Positions 25,680-32,325 of a stretch of 32,325 nt of DNA are shown one piece after another (the stretch's first letter is position 1; the number at the start of each line of letters is the position of its first letter). The notes under the pieces were generated by a model. The model saw only the letters and a program-made list of their open reading frames with translations, was not told where the DNA came from and ran no database searches. The stretch is from an uncultured Pseudomonadota bacterium. GTDB lineage: Bacteria; Myxococcota_A; Bradymonadia; Bradymonadales; GCA-2716585. The position numbers and the translations under genes are program-made. Location: NCBI GenBank assembly GCA_937890335.1, contig CALBXO010000740.1:1-32325 (forward strand), read 5' to 3'.

Positions 25680-26329
25680 CCGAACCAAGACGACGGGAAC
25701 AGCGCCAATCCCAGGCGCTCACCATGTTTGGCACGGGGACGCGGGGCAAGATCCTGCGGGGCACGGCTCTGGCGGCCTCGCGGCTTGGCGTTCAGAACAT
25801 CACGGTGCAGGCGATCCTGGACGCCGCCGGCGTGTCGCGGCGTACGTTCTACAAATTCTTCCGCGACACGGAAGACGCCCTCGACGCACTGTTCGAGGTC
25901 TCCACGCAGATGCTGGCCGGCACCATCCAGATGGCGGTCGCAGGCGAGTCGGAGCCCATCGCCAAGATCGAGGCCGCGGTGGACGCGTACCTGGAGCTTC
26001 AACAGGTGGGGGGGCGGCTCATCATGGAGCTGCAGGCCGAGTCCATCCGGCCCGACTCGCAGCTGGCACCCCGGCGCGACAAGCTCCTGGCCATGTTCTC
26101 CGACCTCATCGGCAGCAACGTGACGGAGGCGCTCGGCCGCCCCATTGATCCTCTGGTGAGCCTGGCGGCTTTGCTGTGCATGGAGGGCCTCATTCTGCGC
26201 GTACAACGCGAGGGCCCCCTCACCGACGCCATGCGCGCCCGCGTCCGTGCGGTCTATCTCGCCATGCTCATGCGCAGCCTCGGTGTGCCAGGGGCCGAGA
26301 ATTTCGACCTCCCGCCGCCCCCGACTTGA
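25676..26329 (+). CDS. TetR-family transcriptional regulator of the acyl-CoA cluster
   Basis: The 217-residue protein starts at GTG 25676 in a GTGA overlap with the thiolase stop. The N-terminal helix-turn-helix (ITVQAILDAAGVSRRTFYKFFRDTEDALDALF) is typical of TetR. The rest is an all-helical ligand-binding domain with no recognised subfamily signature. Position between the thiolase and dehydrogenase genes suggests an acyl-CoA or fatty-acid sensor, like other Fad-type TetR regulators. Two 17-bp near-palindromes of the same form flank the operon start and the dehydrogenase start, making them its likely operators and implying self-control. Confidence 0.92.
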   Translation: MTEPRRREQRQSQALTMFGTGTRGKILRGTALAASRLGVQNITVQAILDAAGVSRRTFYKFFRDTEDALDALFEVSTQMLAGTIQMAVAGESEPIAKIEAAVDAYLELQQVGGRLIMELQAESIRPDSQLAPRRDKLLAMFSDLIGSNVTEALGRPIDPLVSLAALLCMEGLILRVQREGPLTDAMRARVRAVYLAMLMRSLGVPGAENFDLPPPPT

Positions 26330-26354
26330 TCCCGGGGTACACACTGTGTATACA
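26326..26354 (+). promoter_or_regulatory. Promoter of the acyl-CoA dehydrogenase pair
   Basis: TTGATC (26326-26331) overlaps the last codon of the TetR gene, and TATACA (26349-26354) lies 17 bp further on. The predicted operator fills the spacer and -10, so a bound TetR would block RNA polymerase. Confidence 0.6.
26337..26353. promoter_or_regulatory. Predicted TetR operator upstream of the acyl-CoA dehydrogenase genes
   Basis: GTACACACTGTGTATAC is a 17-bp palindrome with one mismatched pair. It agrees with the site at 21955-21971 at 12 of 17 positions and at all outer GTA/TAC bases. It directly follows the TetR gene. Confidence 0.7.
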
Positions 26355-26380
26355 CCCCGTCAGACGACAGAGGGTGACCC

Positions 26381-27697
26381 ATGAAAACCACAGTGTTAGG
26401 TGAGGGCGTCAAGCTCCTCAACAAGGTCGCTGGTGCCGAGTTCATCGAGAGGCTCGGCCTACGCAACGCCACCAACCAGGTGATACACGATGGTGCCGCG
26501 GTAGGCTTCAAGGTGGCCCAGGAGGCCATCAAGGCGGCGGCACCCCTGGCCAAACTCGCCGCCCCAGCCCGGCTGGAAGGCAAGTCCGCCCCGTCGTATT
26601 TCGACCTGCGTCTGACCGAAGAGCAGGAGATGGTGCGGGACTCCGTCCAGCGCTTCGCGCAGAACGTCCTGCGCCCCGCCGCCCGCGAGGCGGACGAGGC
26701 CTGCGCGCCACCTGTTGCGGTCCTCCAGGCAGCGCATGAGGAGCTGGGGCTGTTCTTCATGGCCGTCCCCGAGGAGCTCGGCGGCGCCGGTGTCGAGCGC
26801 TCACCCGTCTCCACCGCCCTCGTACTGGAAGACTTGAGTTACGGCGACATGGGGCTGGCGGTGGCCATCGCCGCGCCGCTCGGTGTCATCGCCGCCCTGA
26901 CCGACTACGGCACCGCCGAACAGCAGGCCACATGGTTGCCCCGGTTCGCCGGGGAGACCTTTGTGCCTGCCGCGCTGGCGGTACTGGAGGCGCGGCCCCT
27001 CTTCGACCCCTACACGCTCAAATGCCGCGCTCTGCCAAAGAACGGGGGATACACTCTGTATGGCAGGAAGACGCTCGTGCCGCTCGCGACCACGGCCGAG
27101 TTCTTTGTGGTCGCCGCGGACCTCATGGGCGCGGGGCCGCAATTGTTCCTCGTCCCCAGTGATGCAAAGGGGCTGACCATCGAAGCCCAGCGCACCATGG
27201 GACTCCGCTCCGCCGGCGTCGGAAACCTCGTGCTGGACGGGGTACACCTGCCCTTCGAGGGCCTGTTGGGCGAGAAGAAAACGGACTTTGACTACGGTGC
27301 CGCTGTGAGCCGCAGCCGGATCGGCTGGGGCGCATTGTCCGTCGGGACCGGTCGCGCCGTGCTGGACTACGTCAAGACGTATTGCAACGAGCGCACAGCG
27401 TTCGGGCAGCCCATCACAAACCGCCAGTCCGTGGCCTTCCTGATCGCCGACATCGCGCTGGAGCTCGAGGGCGTCCGCCTGGTCGTCTGGCGAGCTGCCA
27501 GCCGCGCGGAATATGGAAAGACCTTCGAGCGCGAGGCCGCGCTGGCGCGGCTTCTGTCCGCCAAGAAGGGAATGAAGATCGGCACCGACGGTGTGCAGCT
27601 GCTCGGTGGCCACGGGTTCGTCAAAGACCACCCGGTCGAGCTCTGGTACCGCCACCTGCGCGCCATCGGTCTGTCCGAAGGCGTCGCGTACGTGTGA
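26381..27697 (+). CDS. Acyl-CoA dehydrogenase, first of a pair
   Basis: The 438-residue protein starts at ATG 26381 with GAGGG upstream. Residues about 75 onward follow the acyl-CoA dehydrogenase fold: helical N-domain (LTEEQEMVRDSVQRFAQNVLRP, LGLFFMAVPEELGGAGVE), beta middle domain and C-terminal helices (RTAFGQPITNRQSVAFLIADIA, DGVQLLGGHGFVKDHPVE). The FAD motif normally seen as ITEP is altered here (LAVLEARPLFDP). The usual catalytic Glu position near the end is LSEGVAYV, with Glu 433, but the protein stops five residues later. The first 75 residues are an unusual extension with no clear domain. It may be a variant with altered substrate or a partner of the next gene, which has standard motifs. 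Confidence 0.88.
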   Translation: MKTTVLGEGVKLLNKVAGAEFIERLGLRNATNQVIHDGAAVGFKVAQEAIKAAAPLAKLAAPARLEGKSAPSYFDLRLTEEQEMVRDSVQRFAQNVLRPAAREADEACAPPVAVLQAAHEELGLFFMAVPEELGGAGVERSPVSTALVLEDLSYGDMGLAVAIAAPLGVIAALTDYGTAEQQATWLPRFAGETFVPAALAVLEARPLFDPYTLKCRALPKNGGYTLYGRKTLVPLATTAEFFVVAADLMGAGPQLFLVPSDAKGLTIEAQRTMGLRSAGVGNLVLDGVHLPFEGLLGEKKTDFDYGAAVSRSRIGWGALSVGTGRAVLDYVKTYCNERTAFGQPITNRQSVAFLIADIALELEGVRLVVWRAASRAEYGKTFEREAALARLLSAKKGMKIGTDGVQLLGGHGFVKDHPVELWYRHLRAIGLSEGVAYV

Positions 27698-27707
27698 GGC
27701 AGACAAG

Positions 27708-28919
27708 ATGATTCATCTCGAGACTCCCAGGAAGATGCGCCCGCTCGTGCAGCAAGCAAACGAGCTGGCGCAGCACATCTTCCGCCCCATCTCCCGCAAA
27801 TACGACCTGGCCGAGCACGCCTACCCGAAGGAACTCGACATGCTCGCCGCCCTCGTAGACGGCATGAACGAATCGGGCGGCACCTCCGCCGGCGCGGGCA
27901 AGGTCAGCAACGACGACGACAAGCGAGACGCGGCAAAGGTCCGAAACGGCAGTAATATGGCCACCGTGCTGGGCCTGACCGAGCTGTGCTGGGGCGACGT
28001 GGGCCTGGCGCTGAGCATCCCGCGTCAGGGCCTGGGCAACTCGGCGATCGCGGCGGTCGCGACCGCGGAGCAGAAGGAGCGCTTCGCCGGCACCTGGGCC
28101 GCCATGGCCATCACGGAGCCGAGCGCAGGCTCAGACTCCGCCGGCATCTCCACCACCGCGCGCCTGGACGGCGACGAGTGGGTGATCAACGGCGAGAAGA
28201 TCTTTGTCACCGCGGGCGAGCGCTGCGATTCGGTCGTGGTGTGGGCGACGCTGGACAAGGACAAGGGCCGCGCCGCGATAAAGAGCTTCATCGTGCCCAA
28301 GGGCACGCCGGGCTGCGAGGTCGTGCGGCTGGACCACAAGCTCGGCATCCGCTCGTCGGACACCGCCACCATCGTCTTCCAGGACTGCCGCATCCCCAAG
28401 GCCAACATCCTCGGCAACCCAGAGATCCAAACCAAGAAGGGCTTCGCGGGGGTCATGCAGACCTTCGACAACACTCGCCCCGTCGTCGCCGCCATGGCCA
28501 TCGGCGTCGCCCGCGCCGCCCTGGAGCGCACGACGCAGCTGCTGCGCGCCGAGGGCGTAAAGGTCGACTACCGAGGCGGCGCCCTGGCCCAATCCGCGGC
28601 CCAGGCATCCCTGCTGGAGATGGAAGCCGAGCTCGAGTCCGCAACCCTGATGACCCTCAAGGCCGCCTGGATGGCCGACAACGGCATCCCCAATTCCATG
28701 GAAGCCTCCATGGCCAAAGCCAAGGCAGGCCGCGTGGCGAACGACATCACTCTGCGCTGCGTGGAGCTGTGCGGCGCTGTCGGCTACGACGAGATCGAGC
28801 TCATCGAAAAGTGGGCCCGCGACTCGAAGATCCTCGACATCTTCGAGGGCACGCAGCAAATCCAGATGCTGGTCGTCGCCCGCCGCCTGCTCGGCAAGTC
28901 CTCCAAGGATCTGCGCTGA
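27708..28919 (+). CDS. Acyl-CoA dehydrogenase, second of the pair
   Basis: The 403-residue protein starts at ATG 27708, ten bases after the first dehydrogenase stop, with GAGG upstream. It has the classic FAD and substrate motif AITEPSAGSDSAGI, the middle-domain VINGEKIFVTAG and the C-terminal KILDIFEGTQQIQM, where Glu 380 is the likely catalytic base. It would form the trans-2-enoyl-CoA double bond and pass electrons to an electron-transfer flavoprotein, or act in reverse in synthesis. With the hydratase, reductase and thiolase upstream, all four chemical steps of a beta-oxidation-type cycle are present. An imperfect hairpin (CCGTCACT and AGTCACGG arms) just after the stop is too weak to call a terminator. 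Confidence 0.9.
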   Translation: MIHLETPRKMRPLVQQANELAQHIFRPISRKYDLAEHAYPKELDMLAALVDGMNESGGTSAGAGKVSNDDDKRDAAKVRNGSNMATVLGLTELCWGDVGLALSIPRQGLGNSAIAAVATAEQKERFAGTWAAMAITEPSAGSDSAGISTTARLDGDEWVINGEKIFVTAGERCDSVVVWATLDKDKGRAAIKSFIVPKGTPGCEVVRLDHKLGIRSSDTATIVFQDCRIPKANILGNPEIQTKKGFAGVMQTFDNTRPVVAAMAIGVARAALERTTQLLRAEGVKVDYRGGALAQSAAQASLLEMEAELESATLMTLKAAWMADNGIPNSMEASMAKAKAGRVANDITLRCVELCGAVGYDEIELIEKWARDSKILDIFEGTQQIQMLVVARRLLGKSSKDLR

Positions 28920-29222
28920 CCGTCACTGACCGGGTCGAGTCACGGGTTCTCTCTTGAGATGTCAGCCCTCCGAGGGGGTGGTCCCGCTGGGCGAAAGGCC
29001 ACCAAGTCTGGAGCGGTACCCAAGTAGGTACCCAAGTACTGGGCCGGCTCCCGACCGGAACTGATGAAGCAGACCCGACGAACGTACCCAAGTTCGGGGC
29101 AGAGGCGCGCGCTCGGGTGGCCCCCGACCTCACCAAGCCCCTCCGCCCCTCCTTCTCAATCTGCTACGATCTTGGTGTCCCGGCCCAAGGAACGGACCGG
29201 CCATCATCAGGGAGGACCGATC
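28920..29222. other. Intergenic stretch with three GTACCCAAGT repeats and a promoter
   Basis: Three direct copies of GTACCCAAGT lie here: two adjacent and 12 bp apart (29016, 29028) inside an exact 12-bp tandem repeat, and one 56 bp further on (29084). No gene, RNA gene or transposon end is seen. The last 60 bp hold the promoter of the next gene. The repeats are the only clear structure in the stretch and could be binding sites. Confidence 0.5.
29162..29170 (+). promoter_or_regulatory. Extended -10 promoter of the helix-turn-helix gene
   Basis: TGC followed by TACGAT forms a TGn-extended -10 element 52 bp before the ATG at 29223; no clear -35 is seen. Confidence 0.4.
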
Positions 29223-29741
29223 ATGAAATGGCTCACCAGAGAGCAGTTGTGCGCCGAGGCGGGATTCTCGCAGGCGACGATGTACCGCCGGATCGCAAAG
29301 GGGGAAATTGCCGTCTGGAAAACTGCGGCAGGCAAGTTGTACCGGCGGGACAATCGCGATGTCCGTGAAGTGAGAGTGCAAGAGGGAAAAGAGACGGTCC
29401 CGCCCCTGACCGACGCTGTTCTCATCCCTGAGAAAAACCGAACAAATCTGCTCGAAGACACCGACGATGAAACTTCCCCCGAGATCCCCGTCGTAGAACA
29501 CGAAGAACCGGTTCAAAAAAAGACCGATCTGACGTTGCCGGCTGCTATCGCGCTCGCCGGCGTCGGCACCTTCGCAGTGGTCCGGTACGCATCGGGGAAG
29601 GGCGTGGTGCCGTCCGTGGACGAAGCCGTGCAGGCGTTGGCCGACCTCATCAAGCCGCGCCCCAGGAAACGACGCCGGCGACGCCCGCGCAGTTCCGTTC
29701 CGGCCTCGGTGCCGGTGGCATCAAAGGTGACCGCGAAGTGA
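29223..29741 (+). CDS. Helix-turn-helix protein with a membrane segment and Arg-rich tail
   Basis: The 172-residue protein starts at ATG 29223 with GGGAGGA at good spacing. Residues 1-45 look like an excisionase or AlpA-type helix-turn-helix (LTREQLCAEAGFSQATMYRR, then GEIAVWKTAAGKLYRR). An acidic linker of about 50 residues follows. Near residue 105 a single hydrophobic segment (LPAAIALAGVGTFAVVRYAS) may cross the membrane. The end is strongly basic (KPRPRKRRRRRPRSS), able to bind nucleic acid or lipid. The combination is unusual: a membrane-tethered DNA-binding protein is one reading, a phage or plasmid factor another. No family is recognised beyond the helix-turn-helix. Confidence 0.72.
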   Translation: MKWLTREQLCAEAGFSQATMYRRIAKGEIAVWKTAAGKLYRRDNRDVREVRVQEGKETVPPLTDAVLIPEKNRTNLLEDTDDETSPEIPVVEHEEPVQKKTDLTLPAAIALAGVGTFAVVRYASGKGVVPSVDEAVQALADLIKPRPRKRRRRRPRSSVPASVPVASKVTAK

Positions 29742-29876
29742 CGCATCTCGCTCGGCGATGACGCCAACGACCATCGTGGGGGCGGGCTTGACCCGAGCGG
29801 GCAACCTCTCGCCATTTGGAGTGACTTCGCGGGGACATGCGCCTGATCCAGGCGAACCCACCTGCTCGGGCCACAA

Positions 29877-30647
29877 TTGACAAGAAGCCTCAGCAAGATC
29901 CAGGCATTGGAAGCCGCAGCGGACACCGAGCAGGCGCACCAACTTGGAGTGCGTGTCGTCTGGGCACGGTGGTGCGCCCGACGTGTGGCCCACCTGTGGA
30001 ATCCGCCGCAACTTGCGATGACGTGGCTGGACCAGGGCGGGGACGAATTGCGCCGCACCGCCGAGACCGCCGCTCGCCAAGCCACGGAGCATCAGGAAGA
30101 TGACACCATCACCGGACCGGAGCTTGTGCCCTGGTGGATTGTCGCTGGCGCGGCGGAAGCGACGATCAATGCCGTGGAGGTCGATGCTCTGGTATCGAGG
30201 TGGCACGCGACCACGAAGCGCCACAGGCACGGGCCGCGCAACCGCGACAGGGCCGAGGCGGCAGAAAGGGCGGAAGCGACAGCGGCGATGAACGCTGTCG
30301 AGGCCGCCGCCAGCTATGCGGGGTTCGCGTTCATGGAGGCGGCAAAGGCCGCCTGGACGACGGCGAGAGTCCCGGTCAAGGGCGGGCGTGGAAAGGCTGC
30401 GCGGTCCGTATGGGAACAGACCCGCGAGACGACCGACCAGGAACAGCGTGAGGCGAGGGTTCGGATAGACCGCATCGCAGCGGCTCTGATTGCGGCGCCC
30501 ACAGGGTCGGGGGCTCGCCTCACCGTGGTCCGCGATCTCGCCTACGGCACCGACCCCTGGATGGTCCGCGAGGTCTGGCGGGAGCTTCGCCTTCCCGACT
30601 TCGACCTGGCTGGTCGATACCTCCAACCTCTGATCGACACAGATTGA
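29877..30647 (+). CDS. Ala/Trp-rich helical protein of unknown function
   Basis: The 256-residue reading starts at TTG 29877; a stop lies 33 bp upstream and no good ribosome binding site is seen, so the start is unsure. The protein is helical, rich in Ala, Arg and Trp (VRVVWARWCARRVAHLWNPP, AEAAERAEATAAMNAVEAAA), with a well-behaved C-terminus (RLPDFDLAGRYLQPLIDTD). Such repeats of Ala with Trp are common in phage and myxobacterial proteins of unknown role. The opposite strand is also open here but its product is Arg/Pro-rich and looks like shadow. No membrane helix or signal. Function unknown. Confidence 0.55.
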   Translation: MTRSLSKIQALEAAADTEQAHQLGVRVVWARWCARRVAHLWNPPQLAMTWLDQGGDELRRTAETAARQATEHQEDDTITGPELVPWWIVAGAAEATINAVEVDALVSRWHATTKRHRHGPRNRDRAEAAERAEATAAMNAVEAAASYAGFAFMEAAKAAWTTARVPVKGGRGKAARSVWEQTRETTDQEQREARVRIDRIAAALIAAPTGSGARLTVVRDLAYGTDPWMVREVWRELRLPDFDLAGRYLQPLIDTD

Positions 30648-30680
30648 GAGGAAGTCGGTGCGGACCGGGAAGTGGGAGGG

Positions 30681-31157
30681 TCACAGCAACAAGACGACGA
30701 GTACAACGGCCAGTGTCCCGACGCCCCCCCAGATCCACGCGCTCGTACTCTTTGGCGGCACAACGATGGGGACCGTCACGACCTGGTCAGCAGTGACGTC
30801 GACCTCTATTTTTTGATCCAGCGGGCTTTCGTACTCCGTGGAGTCCGCGATCACGCGAATCGACGCCTTGCCGGCTGGCACGTCGCTGATCTCGACGCGT
30901 CCGGTGAACTTCGACTCGGTCACGGCACGGTCGTTCACGGTTACCGTCACGCCCCTTGCTGGTTGACTGAACATCAGGACGACGGTGCCGGCAGGCTGGC
31001 CAGATAGGGTGTTGTCCACCCGTGTGTGAATGTTGCTCGCGCACCCAGCCGTGAGGGCGATGCACGCGATGGTCGCCATTACCAAGGATGGTCGCAACGT
31101 GCCTCCCAGTCGTGGCCCGTGATTGCGCTTCAAGTCGTCGCACGCGCTGCTCGTCAT
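30681..31157 (-). CDS. Lipoprotein with PEGA-like domain and C-terminal membrane helix
   Basis: The 158-residue protein starts at ATG 31157 with AGGGGG at good spacing. The hydrophobic signal comes late and ends in IALTAGCAS (Cys 39), a lipobox. The middle resembles a short PEGA-like or Ig-like beta domain (PARGVTVTVNDRAVTESKFTGRVEISDVPAGKASIRV). The end is a transmembrane helix (SAWIWGGVGTLAVVLVVLLL). Having both a lipid anchor and a C-terminal helix is unusual, and either could tether it. A second reading starts at MATIACIALTAGC. It converges with the Ala/Trp-rich gene 33 bp away. Confidence 0.72.
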   Translation of the reverse strand: MTSSACDDLKRNHGPRLGGTLRPSLVMATIACIALTAGCASNIHTRVDNTLSGQPAGTVVLMFSQPARGVTVTVNDRAVTESKFTGRVEISDVPAGKASIRVIADSTEYESPLDQKIEVDVTADQVVTVPIVVPPKSTSAWIWGGVGTLAVVLVVLLL

Positions 31158-31246
31158 CGCTGCCCCCTTTTGTGTGGTGCGGTAGGAAAAACGGAGGCTG
31201 ACGCACCCATGCGACACGTCGCGTCGCACTGGTGACATAGGTAGCG

Positions 31247-31591
31247 ATGCCTGGGGTGGACAAAGGGACTCCGCTACACCATGGTGACAGTATGATGTAC
31301 ACGGAAAACCTTAAATTCATAGATAAGCTAGGAATAGAGCAGGTGTGCGAGGGTATCCTATACGTTGACGAAGAGGGCCGTACCTGGACGATTGCCATCG
31401 AGCTTCAACCTTACGGTTGGGAGACTCGGTACTGGGTGTTTGACCCGAACTGGGTGTATGGCCCGGAGTGCGACCCGCCCCTTACCGACGGTCACGGTGC
31501 CGACCGAGCGCGTGCGCTGGCAAATGCACGAAGACTGATTCAACGCCGGGTGCAATGGCAGAAGGACTGCCCGCGCTGCGAGTACTGGTAG
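31247..31591 (+). CDS. Small protein of unknown function, lower GC than its surroundings
   Basis: The reading is 114 residues from ATG 31247; in-frame ATGs at 31292 and 31295 (MMYTENLKF) are possible starts and none has a strong ribosome binding site. The product is compact and charged, with aromatic residues (TWTIAIELQPYGWETRYWVFDPNW) and a C-terminal CPRCEYW that could bind metal. The first half has clearly lower GC and more AT-ending codons than neighbouring genes, a sign of recent acquisition. It is divergent from the lipoprotein gene. Family unknown. Confidence 0.6.
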   Translation: MPGVDKGTPLHHGDSMMYTENLKFIDKLGIEQVCEGILYVDEEGRTWTIAIELQPYGWETRYWVFDPNWVYGPECDPPLTDGHGADRARALANARRLIQRRVQWQKDCPRCEYW

Positions 31592-31934
31592 CTGCTCGAT
31601 AGAAGGACGGGAGCGTCAGTCCGCTACGCGTGTGCACGCTCGCGCCTGCCGTACTTGGGACCTGACGCCAGCAAGCCCGCCACGGCTCGTGGATGATGCG
31701 TTTTTCTTTTCGGCGGGGCGGTTTTACTTTCCCCAAAAATTATCATCCTCCAGCCGGATTAGGGCACTTATCACCGGTTCGGAGCTTGTGATAATTCTGC
31801 CCTTGGCGGCGGCGCGGAAAGATTTCTTCGGACCGAAAACACGGTTCAAAAAGGCGTGCCTGCGCCCGTGGGTGCTTCCTTCCCTTTGCGGACCGTGTCT
31901 GGCACGCTTACTCACAAACCACACCCGGTTGCCC
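31592..31934. other. 343-bp intergenic stretch with AT-rich core and inverted TTATCAC motifs
   Basis: A small hairpin CCACG-GCT-CGTGG (31680-31692) with a T-rich run eight bases later (31701-31710) may end the previous gene. An AT-rich core then holds AATTATCA (31738), TTATCAC (31768) and the inverse GTGATAAT (31788), able to form a stem-loop or a repressor site. Minus-strand frames here are open but short and unconvincing. No gene is called. Confidence 0.5.
31680..31710 (+). terminator. Weak intrinsic terminator candidate
   Basis: Five-base stem CCACG/CGTGG with a three-base loop, followed after eight bases by TTTTTCTTTT. The gap between stem and T-run is longer than usual, so this is tentative. 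Confidence 0.25.
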
Positions 31935-32325
31935 ATGCGCGTGAAACTCCACCGCCTTGCCGTACTCGCCGCGTCCCTTGTGCTCGTGGCAACCATGCTG
32001 TCCTGCGCCCGTGGCCACGAGCCATGCGCGGCCCCCTCCGACTGTGCCGCCGACAACGTCTGTGCCGCAGGCGAGTGTCAGCCGGGTACGTGCCGACTCG
32101 ACACAGACTGCCCGATGAGCTTCGTCTGCTCCGCAGGTACATGTCGGCGTTCGGTGACCGACGGCGCGACCGTTTGTACCAGCGACGACGAGTGCGCCGA
32201 AACTGAGGTCTGTCGGCAGGGCTATTGCCTCGACGCCGACCTGTGCGGTGTGGAACAACGCCCGTGTGATCCCACCGGTCCCGACCAGGACGGTGATGGT
32301 GTCCTTGACGACGCCGACAACTGCC
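31935..32325 (+). CDS. Cys-rich lipoprotein with thrombospondin type-3-like repeats, 3' end outside the window
   Basis: The first 130 residues are visible. ATG 31935 opens a signal peptide (MRVKLHRLAVLAASLVLVATML) whose lipobox is LSCAR (Cys 24). The mature part has two to three Cys repeats (CAAPSDCAADNVCAAGECQ, CRLDTDCPMSFVCSAGTC, CTSDDECAETEVC), then PDQDGDGVLDDADNC, the start of a thrombospondin type-3 calcium-binding repeat. Such proteins are common surface lipoproteins of Myxococcota. No good ribosome binding site is seen upstream. The gene continues past the right edge. Confidence 0.85.
   Translation, partial: MRVKLHRLAVLAASLVLVATMLSCARGHEPCAAPSDCAADNVCAAGECQPGTCRLDTDCPMSFVCSAGTCRRSVTDGATVCTSDDECAETEVCRQGYCLDADLCGVEQRPCDPTGPDQDGDGVLDDADNC

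Noticed and set aside
27046..27062. GATACACTCTGTATGG inside the first dehydrogenase as a third TetR site
   Set aside because: It lacks the outer GTA/TAC bases and lies deep in coding sequence, so the likeness is probably chance.
28950..29010. Possible tRNA or attachment site after the dehydrogenase operon
   Set aside because: No cloverleaf can be drawn, and no repeat of the segment is found at the other end of the block.
29721..30626. Minus-strand open frame of 301 codons opposite the Ala/Trp-rich gene
   Set aside because: The product is Arg/Pro-rich and has no coherent pattern; the plus-strand product looks more protein-like, though support there is moderate.
31724..31934. Minus-strand frame starting MGNRVWFVSK and ending DNFWGK as a small gene
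   Set aside because: No ribosome binding site or family match; it covers the AT-rich inverted repeats, which explain the region better.

Overview
The window is high-GC bacterial DNA with the gene content of a Myxococcota-type (former deltaproteobacterial) chromosome. The signs are a MYXO-CTERM-like sorting tail (7369-7872), several lipoproteins with cysteine-rich or MopE-like repeats, a Ser/Thr kinase fused to a sulfatase-modifying-factor-like domain, frequent GTG starts, and many secreted proteins of unknown role. No rRNA, tRNA, CRISPR array, integrase or transposase was recognised. Both edges cut genes: a DUF362 protein on the left and a Cys-rich lipoprotein on the right.

Region 1 (1-8830) holds the end of a DUF362 protein, a GGDEF diguanylate cyclase with an intact I-site, a large lipoprotein that fuses two phospholipase-D motifs to a PHP-like metallo-phosphoesterase domain, a MopE-type repeat/beta-propeller protein with no visible signal peptide, a small MYXO-CTERM protein and a barrel-like lipoprotein. 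Region 2 (8895-12282, minus strand) is a tight operon with 4-base overlaps: FadR-type regulator, small subunit-3-like protein, GMC (long-chain-alcohol-oxidase-like) oxidoreductase and a conserved-looking unknown. A near-consensus promoter carries a perfect 28-bp palindrome holding two FadR-family boxes, which predicts autoregulation.

Region 3 (12293-17964, minus strand) has a small lipoprotein, a pair of unknown secreted proteins (one with a possible frameshift), a kinase-PEGA-FGE-like fusion protein and an unknown protein upstream of it. Region 4 (18058-21937, plus strand) has a CxxCC-motif protein overlapping a VTT/TVP38-family membrane protein, then a lipoprotein with a 24-bp repeat tract, five 45-residue Cys repeats and an IgGFc-binding-like domain.

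Region 5 (21947-28919, plus strand) is a fatty-acyl-CoA cluster: MaoC/HtdX-like hydratase, two-domain FabG4-like reductase, FadA2-like thiolase, TetR regulator and two acyl-CoA dehydrogenases. Together these cover every step of a beta-oxidation or reverse cycle with R-type hydroxyacyl chemistry. Two 17-bp near-palindromes of the same form lie before the first gene and before the dehydrogenases, which predicts one TetR regulon of two transcripts. Gene content recalls mycobacterial Rv0241c-Rv0244c.

Region 6 (28920-31934) looks like accessory DNA. It has a repeat-bearing intergenic stretch, a helix-turn-helix protein with a membrane segment and Arg-rich tail, an Ala/Trp-rich unknown, a lipoprotein with a C-terminal membrane helix, a lower-GC small gene and an AT-rich spacer with inverted TTATCAC motifs. 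The window ends inside another Cys-repeat lipoprotein.
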